From Bacillus marasmi (GTDB lineage Bacteria; Bacillota; Bacilli; Bacillales; Cytobacillaceae), in assembly GCF_902168435.1 (NCBI RefSeq), contig NZ_LR656169.1:124001-188000 (forward strand): a DNA stretch of 64,000 bases. Direction: 5' to 3'. This document shows positions 45,533 through 54,231 of the stretch, piece after piece. The position numbers were made by a program, and so were the translations under genes. The notes under the pieces were generated by a model. That model was not told where the DNA came from. It made no database searches and was given only the letters and a program-made list of their open reading frames with translations. Numbering within the stretch: the stretch's first letter is position 1; the number at the start of each line of letters is the position of its first letter.

Positions 45533-46133
45533 GAACATCTCTTCCTGTTCTCTCTAATTTATCATGTTTGATGCGAATCATTAATCCTAAAAGAAAATCA
45601 ATAAGAAAATGCATTAAAATGGTTACTGATAAATTATTTGTTACTTCATAGATATAACCAATAAAAAAACTTAGGATGATAATATTTAACAATAGAAACC
45701 AATTAAATAAATAACGATAATGAATTGCGGCAAAAATAATACTTGAGAAAATTAGTCCAAAATGAGTTTGAATAACTCCTCGGAACAAAATTTCTTCACT
45801 AAAGGAGACAATTCCAGCAATAATTGCAATGTGGATGAACGAACGATTCTGGAATATTCGTTCATTTAACCCACCATCGAAATAAAGATGTTCCGGCAAT
45901 ACTTTAGTCAAAATCGTATCAATAACGACGACAATCACACCAGCGATACCACCGAGTAATAGAACATTAGCATCATTCCAATTGAATAGCTGGTAAAACT
46001 CTTGAAAATTATCAAATAAAATGGTGCCAAGAATAATAGCTACAACCAATAATAGCAATTGGGTTAAATATAAATGAAATAATAATTCTCGCTCAGAGAG
46101 CTCCTTTATCAAATCAGTATAACGATTTTTCAT
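45525..46133 (-). CDS. ypbD: CPBP-family intramembrane protease YpbD
   Basis: A 202-residue multi-spanning membrane protein of the CPBP (CAAX prenyl protease 2-like, Rce1) family. The active-site motifs are present: EEILFRGVIQTHFG (EExxxR, about 113-126), AAIHYRYLF (His, about 135-143) and ILMHFLIDFLLG (about 171-182). Family members act as intramembrane Glu proteases or bacteriocin self-immunity proteins; the substrate is unknown. It lies 9 bp downstream of recQ. Confidence 0.9.
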   Translation of the reverse strand: MKNRYTDLIKELSERELLFHLYLTQLLLLVVAIILGTILFDNFQEFYQLFNWNDANVLLLGGIAGVIVVVIDTILTKVLPEHLYFDGGLNERIFQNRSFIHIAIIAGIVSFSEEILFRGVIQTHFGLIFSSIIFAAIHYRYLFNWFLLLNIIILSFFIGYIYEVTNNLSVTILMHFLIDFLLGLMIRIKHDKLERTGRDVHE

Positions 46134-46142
46134 TATTTTGTC

Positions 46143-47642
46143 TCACTCATTTAACAAAAAATTTGACAAATATTGCTTCCAATCAAAACTTTCGATTGGT
46201 AAGTTTCGATTACCTTCAGAAAGTCCATCTTCAGTGCGGAAATCCTCAAGATTAAGCCCACAAATATCACAGCAATTCTTCCGTGTTCCAACCATGTGTG
46301 TATCTTCTTTAAAATAAGAAAGGATCTCGTTTCTTCGGCAGGTTTCTGAATGAATAAACCTTGTCATTGAAATAATATTTGCTCTTTTTACCATAATACG
46401 ATTGTCAACATAGTCGCATAAAGCCTTAAATGGGGCATTGATATGATTTGTCGAAGCCATTTGTAGGAATTCAGCTATAATTCTCCATTGTGTTTCAGTG
46501 AATCCAGCGTAGGTTTTCCAGTTTTCACTATCTTGAAAAACCGACTCGATATGACCATTTGTAACAGAAGCTAAATAGTCAATTTGCTCCATTGAAGGTA
46601 ACTCTGTCTCAGCTAAATTAAACGCCATCGCTTCATCACCCGGTGAATACAGCAAAATCGCAACACTTCTATCGCCATCACGTCCGGCTCGTCCTATTTC
46701 CTGTATATATGCTTCAAGCTGTAATGGCATATGATAATGAATAACAAAACGAATATTTTCCTTATTAACACCCATTCCAAACGCACTAGTCGCACAAATA
46801 ACATCGAGTTGACCATGCAAAAATTGCTGCTGAATTAAAATCCGCTGCTCCTGTTCCATCCCACCATGATAGGCCATTACATTAACACCACTATTTGTAT
46901 GTAAATATGACGCTACCTGTTCAGCTAGCCGTTTACTTGAAAAATAAATAATTCCCGGTCCCGTTAATCTCTCAACTAATTGTTGAACTCGCTCAAGTTT
47001 TTCAACCTGATCGCTTACCTTTTCAATTGATATTGAAATATTAGGTCGATCTACGGAATAAACAATTTCGTAACATTGATCGAGTTCTAGCGATTTCTTT
47101 ATATCTTGTCTAACCTCGGCAGTTGCTGTAGCGGTTAGCGCCAAAGTTACAGGCTTTCCCAACCTTGACCTTATCTCGCCTAGTTTTAAATAGTCGGGAC
47201 GAAAATCATAACCCCATTGTGAGATACAGTGGGCCTCATCAATAACAAATAGCGATATCTTTTGTTGGACTAAAACATACATAATTGGCTCATACCGCAG
47301 CATTTCTGGTGAAATAAACAAGTATTTATAATAACCGATATTTTTTAAGACTGTTTTCCGTTGCTGTGGAGATAAAAAGGAATTAATCGCAATCACCCTT
47401 TTTTCTCCCTTCATTTTCATTTGCTCGACTTGGTCCTGCATGAGTGACAGTAATGGCGAAACAACAAGGATTAGACCATCAAGTATATAGCCGGGCAATT
47501 GATAACATAATGACTTCCCGGTGCCAGTTGGTAGCATCGCAAGTGTATTTTGACCTGATAAGACCGAGGAAATTACTTCTTCCTGACCTACACGAAACGA
47601 ATCATAGTGAAATTGTTTTTTTAATATATTGGTTAATATCAT
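46143..47642 (-). CDS. recQ: RecQ-family ATP-dependent DNA helicase (RecS type)
   Basis: A 499-residue 3'-5' DNA helicase. Motifs in order are LPTGTGKSLCYQLP (Walker A, about 37-50), DEAHCISQWGYDFRP (motif II, about 135-149), ALTATAT (motif III), and IGRAGRDGDRSVAILLYSP (motif VI, about 313-331). A zinc-binding cluster follows with CCDICGL near the C-terminus. It lacks the HRDC domain, like B. subtilis RecS (ypbC). The start overlaps the ypbB stop by 4 bp (ATGA), so the two are coupled. Confidence 0.96.
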   Translation of the reverse strand: MILTNILKKQFHYDSFRVGQEEVISSVLSGQNTLAMLPTGTGKSLCYQLPGYILDGLILVVSPLLSLMQDQVEQMKMKGEKRVIAINSFLSPQQRKTVLKNIGYYKYLFISPEMLRYEPIMYVLVQQKISLFVIDEAHCISQWGYDFRPDYLKLGEIRSRLGKPVTLALTATATAEVRQDIKKSLELDQCYEIVYSVDRPNISISIEKVSDQVEKLERVQQLVERLTGPGIIYFSSKRLAEQVASYLHTNSGVNVMAYHGGMEQEQRILIQQQFLHGQLDVICATSAFGMGVNKENIRFVIHYHMPLQLEAYIQEIGRAGRDGDRSVAILLYSPGDEAMAFNLAETELPSMEQIDYLASVTNGHIESVFQDSENWKTYAGFTETQWRIIAEFLQMASTNHINAPFKALCDYVDNRIMVKRANIISMTRFIHSETCRRNEILSYFKEDTHMVGTRKNCCDICGLNLEDFRTEDGLSEGNRNLPIESFDWKQYLSNFLLNE

Positions 47643-48697
47643 TTTGCATCACCAAATTTAGCCAAAACCAATCTAATTTCAAAATAATTAATACCATTTG
47701 TAAGTTCCCTTATTCGCTTTAACTGTTTTGAATTTGATTGTTCAGCCGCAAGCATGATCATTTTTTGTTTTTCAACTGGAACTATTTCAGTTATATCGAA
47801 CATTTTATCAATGAGTGCAATTTCAACGATATGGTCTTCAATCGTACTCAACTTTAGATTTCTTGCTGAAGCAATTTCTCCGATAGTGTATCCCCTTTTT
47901 AGGAATGAGTATGTTTTACTAGTTGACAGTGTAAATGAAGCTGGCTGACTCAAATCCACCAAAATATTGTTTAATAAAGGAAATTCATCTGGGAACTCCT
48001 TAATCTTTTTAATCATAAAATGAAGCAAATTCAAAAATTGTATGTGATAATGAGTGTCCTCCATATGAAAAAAATCTGCTGCTTGCTTACTTGTGAGTCC
48101 ATATGTTTGATAACCTGACAACCGAATGATGAATATCTCAGGTGATAGCTTGGAATCTTTTTCGAAACAGCGGCAGATTTCACCATATAGCTGTCTGGAT
48201 AGTTCAAGCTTGCTAGCAGTTGATTGTTGGATTGTTTTTTTAAGCCAGGCTTGCGTTTCCGGCTTGCGTTGAACCGGTATATATTCTGTTTGGCAGTGGA
48301 TTAAGTTTGAACATACTTGGACGAATAGGGATAGTCTTTCCCAAAAAACGGAGGTCAAAGAATGGTAGGTCCATCCATTTAAATAGGCTGGAAAAGGTTT
48401 TTCTTCCAATTCCTTTGCTAATACCCATTCTCCTTCATCTGTCAAAAGATAAACATGTTCATTAGTTTGCTGTACCAGTCCTGCTTTTTCAGCTGCTTTT
48501 AGTCTGTCAAGAAAATCATTGCGCGTTAATGAAGAAAAGGTTTGAAATAGCTTTGTTAATTGAAACAAATGTGCGTCTTGAATCGTTTGCGATGATTTTT
48601 TTCCGTTAAGCAGATGAAATACTGAAAATACAGTTCGATCCTTATTAATTTGTTTTAAGCAGTAAAATATAACCGTTTCAAGGTACGTGACGGACAT
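47639..48697 (-). CDS. ypbB: Helix-turn-helix protein YpbB
   Basis: A 352-residue soluble protein with a helix-turn-helix near the C-terminus: KRGYTIGEIASARNLKLSTI (about 267-286) followed by EDHIVEIALI, the HTH_40 type found fused to or next to RecQ helicases. The N-terminal 250 residues are helical without known motifs. The frame opens nine codons upstream, but ATG at 48697 has GAAGGAG close by and gives 352 residues, as in B. subtilis. The coupling to recQ suggests a shared role in DNA repair (inference). Confidence 0.85.
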   Translation of the reverse strand: MSVTYLETVIFYCLKQINKDRTVFSVFHLLNGKKSSQTIQDAHLFQLTKLFQTFSSLTRNDFLDRLKAAEKAGLVQQTNEHVYLLTDEGEWVLAKELEEKPFPAYLNGWTYHSLTSVFWERLSLFVQVCSNLIHCQTEYIPVQRKPETQAWLKKTIQQSTASKLELSRQLYGEICRCFEKDSKLSPEIFIIRLSGYQTYGLTSKQAADFFHMEDTHYHIQFLNLLHFMIKKIKEFPDEFPLLNNILVDLSQPASFTLSTSKTYSFLKRGYTIGEIASARNLKLSTIEDHIVEIALIDKMFDITEIVPVEKQKMIMLAAEQSNSKQLKRIRELTNGINYFEIRLVLAKFGDAK

Positions 48698-48963
48698 TTC
48701 TTCTCCTTCCAATGGCAGCTTCATTACACAGGAACGAAATTAGTATTTTAATAAAACAAAAACGAGTTTTATTCTCTATTTATTTTAACATGAATAATCT
48801 CGCTCCGTTACAGCAATTTAATATCAAAGACGTTCTACGTTTTTTTCTTTACAGATTCAGAATTCAATTTTAATTTACTATTGAAAAGTTGCCTTCACAC
48901 CTTTAAAATAAAGAAGGGAACGCTTTCCATTCTTGGAATGGAAAAAATATTAATTTTCGTTGA

Positions 48964-49233
<270 letters not shown>

Positions 49234-49254
49234 GAAGCAATAACTCACTTACAA

Positions 49255-49287
49255 GAAAAACCTCTTCGCTAACAGAAGAGGTTTTTC
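49255..49287 (+). terminator. Terminator of fer
   Basis: A perfect stem, AAAAACCTCTTC with GAAGAGGTTTTT, and a seven-base loop. T-residues are part of the 3' arm. Confidence 0.92.
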
Positions 49288-49434
49288 TGTATTAAACCTC
49301 TATTTTATGCAAACAGAGCATTTCAAGAAACGCCTCTTTATCATCTCGACCTGCCTTCAATCGCTAAACAAAGTGATAACTCCAAACCTAACGTTTTATC
49401 ACTTTACTGCATTAAAATTTTTTGCCGTTTTAAA

Positions 49435-49463
49435 TTGACACCAAATCATTATTCTAGTAAAAT
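49435..49463 (+). promoter_or_regulatory. SigA promoter of serA
   Basis: TTGACA (49435-49440), a perfect -35, 17-bp spacer and TAAAAT (49458-49463), one mismatch. It lies 36 bp upstream of the serA start, so the leader is short and there is no room for a T-box or riboswitch after it. Confidence 0.85.
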
Positions 49464-49499
49464 AATCAGAAAATTGCTCATATATTAAATGGAAGGTAG

Positions 49500-51083
49500 T
49501 TGAAAAAAATGTACCAAATATTAGTAGCAGATTCTATTAATGAAGTAGGCCTACAACCACTATTGGAAATGACCGATGCAAACATCATCCAAAAGAAAGT
49601 AACCGAGCCTGATGTTCAACTGGATCAAATCGATGCATTATTAGTACGAAGTGCAACAAAGGTTACTGAAGATTTAATGGAAAAAATGCCAAACTTAAAA
49701 ATCGTTGGTCGTGCGGGTGTTGGTGTCGACAAAATTGATATTCAAGCTGCAACAAGACGGGGGATTATGGTCATTAATGCCCCGGATGGAAATACAATTT
49801 CAACTGCTGAACATACATTTGCAATGATGGCATCTCTCATGAGAAAAATCCCACAAGCATATGAATCTGTTAAAAAAGCAGAGTGGCGCCGAAATGATTT
49901 TGTTGGTACTGAATTAAATGGAAAAACACTAGGAATTATTGGTATGGGGAGAATAGGAACAGAACTTGCAAAACGCGCTAGAGTTTTCGGTATGTCGGTT
50001 AATGTATTCGATCCATTTTTAACAAAAGAACGCGCTGGTCAGCTAGGGGTAACATCATGCACCTTGGAAGAGGTATTAGAAAGTGCAGATATCATCACTG
50101 TTCATACACCACTAACACCTGAAACAAAAGGGCTATTAAATGAAAAAACATTGGCTAAAACGAAAAAAGGCGTTTACCTACTTAATTGTGCCCGTGGTGG
50201 AATCATTGACGAGGAAGCATTGGCTATATATTTAGGTAACGGCCATGTGGCTGGCGCAGCTTTAGATGTTTTCGTAACAGAACCACCAGGTGAACATCCA
50301 TTATTTAAATTCGACAATATCATTTTCACACCACATTTAGGTGCATCCACTAAGGAAGCTCAGTTAAATGTTGCTATTCAGGTTGCGAAGGAAGTCCGCC
50401 TCTTCCTTGAGGATAAACCAGTGGCTAACGCGATTAATCTTCCGTCAATGTCTAAGGATATTTTCCAAAAAATCCAACCATATCATCACTTGTGCAAACA
50501 GTTGGGTTCTACTGTTTCACAATGCGTAAAAGAAGGAGTAAATGAAATTTCTGTAACATTCGCAGGAACGGTAAATGAGCTTGAAACTTCGTACTTAACT
50601 AAAGCCATTCTTTCTGGCTTCTTTACAAATCGTGTCGACGTGGCTGTAAATGAAATTAACGCTTTATTGATTGCCAAGGAACGCGGAATTACAATTGGAG
50701 AAAAAATTGGTACAAATACATTTGGGTACGCAAATAGCATCACTGTTTCTGTAAAAGGAGACCATCAAGATTTTATCGTAAGAGGAACTTACATCGATCA
50801 CTACGGTCCACGAATTGTTTTCTTAAATGGCTTTAATATTGACTTCTTACCAGAAGGCGATTTACTCATAGTCAAACATATGGACCGTCCTGGTGTTATT
50901 GGCCGCGTTGGAAAAATTCTTGGAGACCATGAGGTCAATATTGCAACTATGCAAGTCGGTCGTAAAGAAGCTGGCGGGGAAGCTATCATGGTGCTATCAT
51001 CCGATAAACCTCTAACTGATGAATTGGTTAATAATCTTCTAGAAAGCGGAGACATCGTCAACGCTAGAAGAGTCATTTTATAA
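49500..51083 (+). CDS. serA: D-3-phosphoglycerate dehydrogenase
   Basis: First step of serine synthesis: oxidises 3-phosphoglycerate with NAD. The 527-residue protein is the long form: catalytic domain with [20 protein letters not shown] (NAD site, about 144-163), [13 protein letters not shown] (about 228-240), the catalytic His in [15 protein letters not shown] (about 276-290), an intervening domain, and a C-terminal ACT domain (about 455-527) that binds serine in related enzymes. The start may be TTG 49500 or ATG 49509: GGAAGG is three bases before the former and 12 before the latter. Confidence 0.96.
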   Translation: MKKMYQILVADSINEVGLQPLLEMTDANIIQKKVTEPDVQLDQIDALLVRSATKVTEDLMEKMPNLKIVGRAGVGVDKIDIQAATRRGIMVINAPDGNTISTAEHTFAMMASLMRKIPQAYESVKKAEWRRNDFVGTELNGKTLGIIGMGRIGTELAKRARVFGMSVNVFDPFLTKERAGQLGVTSCTLEEVLESADIITVHTPLTPETKGLLNEKTLAKTKKGVYLLNCARGGIIDEEALAIYLGNGHVAGAALDVFVTEPPGEHPLFKFDNIIFTPHLGASTKEAQLNVAIQVAKEVRLFLEDKPVANAINLPSMSKDIFQKIQPYHHLCKQLGSTVSQCVKEGVNEISVTFAGTVNELETSYLTKAILSGFFTNRVDVAVNEINALLIAKERGITIGEKIGTNTFGYANSITVSVKGDHQDFIVRGTYIDHYGPRIVFLNGFNIDFLPEGDLLIVKHMDRPGVIGRVGKILGDHEVNIATMQVGRKEAGGEAIMVLSSDKPLTDELVNNLLESGDIVNARRVIL

Positions 51084-51130
51084 AAAAAACAGTCCTTATC
51101 TCTATTTTTGAGTATAAGGACTGTTTTTTG
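51083..51130. terminator. Bidirectional terminator between serA and the M23 peptidase gene
   Basis: AACAGTCCTTAT pairs with ATAAGGACTGTT, with an A-run before and a T-run after. It overlaps the last base of serA. Confidence 0.9.
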
Positions 51131-52042
51131 TTATCTTACTATTAGAACCTGTTTAGGTATTATTTTATCTGAGGCAAGGTGATTCCAGCTTTTTAATTCT
51201 GCGAGGGGTGTCCTAGTTCTATAGGCAATCGCAGATAATGTATCACCCTCCCTAACAACATAACGATTACTTTGGGCAGGTTTTATCGTTATTTTTTGAT
51301 TAATAAATATCTTATGTTCATTCATTAAACCATTGATAGATAATAGGTTTCGCACTGATGTCCCATATCTTTGCGCGATAGTGGACAGAGTGTCGCCCTG
51401 CTTGACGATATGTACCATAGCCTGGGTTTGCGTCGGTACTGTACTTTGACTATTCTCTTGACCATTGTGTGCCTCGATTTGCGTTCTTCCTGATACCTCC
51501 ACTACTCTGTTAGTATTGGCAAACACTTTAGCACCTACACCTATGTCTCCAAGTGCTAGAACAGGATTAATAGCATTATGTTTATCATAGGTCCACTCAC
51601 TTTGATGAACCTCAAAATGCAAATGAACGCCTGAAGAATCTCCCGTATTGCCCATTCGTCCAATGATTTCTCCCTGTTTGACACTTTTACCTTCTGCCAC
51701 TTCACGAGATTTCAAATGAGCATAGACCGTTTCAAAGTTATTATTGTGCTTAATAAACACAACATTTCCGTACGATTTTGAATAATAGGATTTACTTACA
51801 ATCCCTTCGTCAACTGCATAAATAGGTGATCCAAAATCTGATGCAATATCAATACCTTTATGTACCCCTCTTCTCGTTCCGAATAAATCGGTAATGACTC
51901 CGCTTGATGGCCATATCCAATTTACGGTTTGATCCCGAATTGATGGACCCTGTGCTAATATCGATTTGGTATCGTAGCATATCAAGGCTATCAGTAGTCC
52001 TGCAATCCAAGGTATCAAAATCCACTGCTTATCATGTTGCAT
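51131..52042 (-). CDS. Exported M23 endopeptidase-like protein with two LysM domains
   Basis: A 303-residue cell-wall protein. An N-terminal membrane or signal segment (about 6-27) precedes an M23 domain with metal motifs HKGIDIA (HxxxD, about 61-67) and HLHFEVH (HxH, about 142-148), so metal-dependent peptidoglycan peptidase activity is expected. Two LysM domains follow (about 212-256 and 261-303). ATG at 52042 follows GGAGG by six bases; a frame open from 52069 is ignored. The nearest parallels are spore or sporulation-associated M23-LysM proteins, but I assign no symbol. Confidence 0.88.
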   Translation of the reverse strand: MQHDKQWILIPWIAGLLIALICYDTKSILAQGPSIRDQTVNWIWPSSGVITDLFGTRRGVHKGIDIASDFGSPIYAVDEGIVSKSYYSKSYGNVVFIKHNNNFETVYAHLKSREVAEGKSVKQGEIIGRMGNTGDSSGVHLHFEVHQSEWTYDKHNAINPVLALGDIGVGAKVFANTNRVVEVSGRTQIEAHNGQENSQSTVPTQTQAMVHIVKQGDTLSTIAQRYGTSVRNLLSINGLMNEHKIFINQKITIKPAQSNRYVVREGDTLSAIAYRTRTPLAELKSWNHLASDKIIPKQVLIVR

Positions 52043-52160
52043 TTCGTGCCTCCTAACCATTTTCCCCATTGCCTAAAACCATAGTGTTTTGACTATAGTA
52101 ATCTAGAACACCTTGTTATTATTTGGTGAAATTTCACTTTTTTATGCACCTATTTTTTTA

Positions 52161-52193
52161 TAAAAAAATAGACTGGTCAATGTGACCAGTCTT
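52161..52193 (-). terminator. Terminator of sigX-rsiX
   Basis: AGACTGGTCA pairs with TGACCAGTCT around a three-base loop; on the minus strand ATTTTTTT follows. Confidence 0.9.
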
Positions 52194-52202
52194 GGAAATT
52201 CT

Positions 52203-53372
52203 TTAGTTTAGCACAAATTTATTTGGTGCAATTGGAACTTCAATGGGTTGGTTGGTCGGGAATTGCCCGATTGTAGACGTTTTATCATGCTTAAATTCTA
52301 CAGTTGTATAACCGAATTCCTTTGCAGATAAGAGGATTGCTTCAACGGCAAAGTTAATTATCTCAGTTTGTGGAATCTCGGTTGGATTGCCTAGTTCAAC
52401 CGTGACATGTTCTTTCATAATGGATACCTTTTCAATAACCAGTTCATTCGGAATAGAAGCCGTAAGACCCAGTTTTGGTTCGTCATCTTTCATAAGGGTT
52501 AAGGCATCATCGAACGTCGCAACGATCTCCTGTACTTGTACAAGCATTGGCTGAGATCTATTTTCCACATAGAGCAGCAAATAGGGCTTTCGAACTGCTC
52601 TTTTCTCGTTTACGTTAATTTGGTCTATGGTGTTGTTTCCTACCACGATTCCGGGCTTATTGTCGGTTGAAAATGTTATTGTATTCACATCGTCTCGTTG
52701 ACGAAATGAGGTTATGATAGCATTTTGGAAAATTAACTCAGCAGTTAAGTCCTTTCCATATGAGTGATTGGGCAAAAGATTAATATGAACCTTTTTTTCG
52801 ACACTATCAAAAGAGAGATTTCCATTTAAAGGATAATATTCACTTAATCCCCAGGCTTCCTCTGTTAATTTTGGCATATTGTCAACAAATTGTTCAAACC
52901 ATCTATTTGAATCATCTTTATCCACAAGAATACTAATTGGAACAACATTTAATCCATGTCTATCTGGAATCCCGTATGTTAACAATTCTTTACCATTTAA
53001 TTCTTCCTTATAAACAGATATTCTGGTCGGCTCTGTTTGCATCATTGTATCGAACTGTTCTTGAGAACTGTTTTCATCGACCAATTTATTATTTGCTTGT
53101 TCTTCAGTGTTCATATCTTCTCTTTTTGTCTCTTGAAATGAGTCTTGTTTCACCTGATCTTCATATTGGAAAAGATTTGGTATTAAAGAGATAAATAAAA
53201 TAATTGCAGCTGCACTGGCGAGCGCTGGTATAAATTTACCCACTCGTTTCTTCTTATTTAGCTTCAGAGAAATAGCTTGATAAAGATCCTCGGGATTCTG
53301 ATTATCGTTGATTTTTGGCATTTCTCGAAGCAAGTCTTCGAGCTGCTTGTCCTTCCAATCCATCTTACTCAC
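52203..53372 (-). CDS. rsiX: Anti-sigma factor RsiX
   Basis: Membrane-bound inhibitor of SigX. The 389-residue protein has a cytoplasmic N-terminus (about 1-45) that would hold the sigma factor, one membrane helix (about 47-66) and a large external domain; the region DNTIDQINVNEKRAVRKPYL and the C-terminal half resemble sporulation GerMN-type folds only loosely. The start is GTG at 53372 with GGAGGG eight bases upstream, overlapping the sigX end by 8 bp. Length and order match B. subtilis sigX-rsiX (rsiX 368 residues). Confidence 0.88.
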   Translation of the reverse strand: MSKMDWKDKQLEDLLREMPKINDNQNPEDLYQAISLKLNKKKRVGKFIPALASAAAIILFISLIPNLFQYEDQVKQDSFQETKREDMNTEEQANNKLVDENSSQEQFDTMMQTEPTRISVYKEELNGKELLTYGIPDRHGLNVVPISILVDKDDSNRWFEQFVDNMPKLTEEAWGLSEYYPLNGNLSFDSVEKKVHINLLPNHSYGKDLTAELIFQNAIITSFRQRDDVNTITFSTDNKPGIVVGNNTIDQINVNEKRAVRKPYLLLYVENRSQPMLVQVQEIVATFDDALTLMKDDEPKLGLTASIPNELVIEKVSIMKEHVTVELGNPTEIPQTEIINFAVEAILLSAKEFGYTTVEFKHDKTSTIGQFPTNQPIEVPIAPNKFVLN

Positions 53373-53898
53373 GAACGAATCCCTCCTTTTCAGCTACATC
53401 AACCATATATTTCTTCAAGGCTTTTAGGGCTCGATGCTGGGTCGTTTTCACTTTACTTTCAGTCCACTGAAGGATCGCTGCTGTTTCAGCAATAGATAAA
53501 TCTTGAAGGTAACGCATCACTAAAACCAGTCTTTGATCAATTGTGCAATGTTTTAGACACCGATACATTAGCTGAAGCTCTTCCCTATGTAAAGCTATTT
53601 CTTCAGGGAGTGGCTCATAATCCTTCACTTGGATGGCTGCACCATCAAAGGATGATAGAATCCATTGCTTCCAGCCTTTTTGTTTTCTGAAATGGTCAAT
53701 TGCAACATTTTTAGCGATTGAAAACAACCATGTCTTTTCACTGCTCTTTCCTTCAAACCGATGGTAGGATCTTAATACTCTAATATAAACCTCTTGGACG
53801 AGGTCCTCTGCTTGCTCTCGATTTCTAACCATATAAAATAAAAATTGGAATACGTCGTGATGGTATTTTGAATATAAATTTTCGAAAACGGAGTCCAA
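53365..53898 (-). CDS. sigX: ECF RNA polymerase sigma factor SigX
   Basis: A 177-residue ECF sigma factor. Region 2 is YHHDVFQFLFYMVRNREQAE followed by DLVQEVYIRVLRSY (about 13-46), and region 4 is LSIAETAAILQWTESKVKTT (about 133-152), a helix-turn-helix. The sequence tracks B. subtilis SigX closely, including FEGKSSEKTWLFSIAKNVAI. In B. subtilis SigX controls cell-surface charge genes and resists cationic peptides. The start is TTG at 53898 with GGGGAGGGG eight bases upstream. A SigX-type promoter lies 31 bp upstream. Confidence 0.94.
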   Translation of the reverse strand: MDSVFENLYSKYHHDVFQFLFYMVRNREQAEDLVQEVYIRVLRSYHRFEGKSSEKTWLFSIAKNVAIDHFRKQKGWKQWILSSFDGAAIQVKDYEPLPEEIALHREELQLMYRCLKHCTIDQRLVLVMRYLQDLSIAETAAILQWTESKVKTTQHRALKALKKYMVDVAEKEGFVRE

Positions 53899-53928
53899 TC
53901 CATAATCCCCTCCCCGTTTAAATAATTA

Positions 53929-53955
53929 GTCGCCATAATAAGATAAAAAGTTACA
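53929..53955 (-). promoter_or_regulatory. SigX-type autoregulatory promoter
   Basis: On the minus strand TGTAAC (53955-53950), a 17-bp spacer and CGAC (53932-53929), as in the SigX consensus TGTAAC-N17-CGWC. It sits 30 bp before the sigX start, so SigX probably drives its own operon. Confidence 0.8.
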
Positions 53956-54021
53956 CCATTAACTATAGGTTGATTCAAAAAAAAAGGGAAGGTTTTTTGA
54001 TACATTGTCACTTTTCAAAAA

Positions 54022-54080
54022 CAAAGCGCAAGCGCCTTGCTCAGGGGCGACAGGCACAAGGCGAGCCCCTAGGCGCTGGA
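54022..54080. repeat. Short structured repeat related to the cotJ array
   Basis: In the gene-free stretch 53899-54231, AAAGCGCAAGCGCC opens an element sharing the GCGACAGGC core and flanking AAGCG with the cotJ repeats. AGCGCC (54031-54036) can pair with GGCGCT (54072-54077) and AGGGGC (54043-54048) with GCCCCT (54065-54070). Alternatively CGCCTTG (54033-54039) pairs with CAAGGCG (54057-54063). The two folds exclude each other. Confidence 0.7.
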
Positions 54081-54142
54081 GATGGACAAATTTAACGTTG
54101 CAAGAGTTATCAACAACGCAAAATTGTATAATTACTTAAACA

Positions 54143-54172
54143 TGAAAAAACCTATCCAAATATGAATAGGTT
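54143..54172 (-). terminator. Terminator of the resABCDE operon
   Basis: On the minus strand AACCTAT pairs with ATAGGTT, followed by TTTT. It lies 60 bp after the resE stop. Confidence 0.75.
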
Positions 54173-54231
54173 CTTCAAAAAGCTATAGATTGTTTCCCGT
54201 GTATCAAGAACAATCGGCATATTATCACATA

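Noticed and set aside
49288-49499. T-box or riboswitch leader upstream of serA
   Set aside because: A near-consensus SigA promoter sits only 36 bp before the start, leaving no room for a structured leader; the GTGATAA/TTATCAC inverted repeat at 49373-49402 lies upstream of the promoter.
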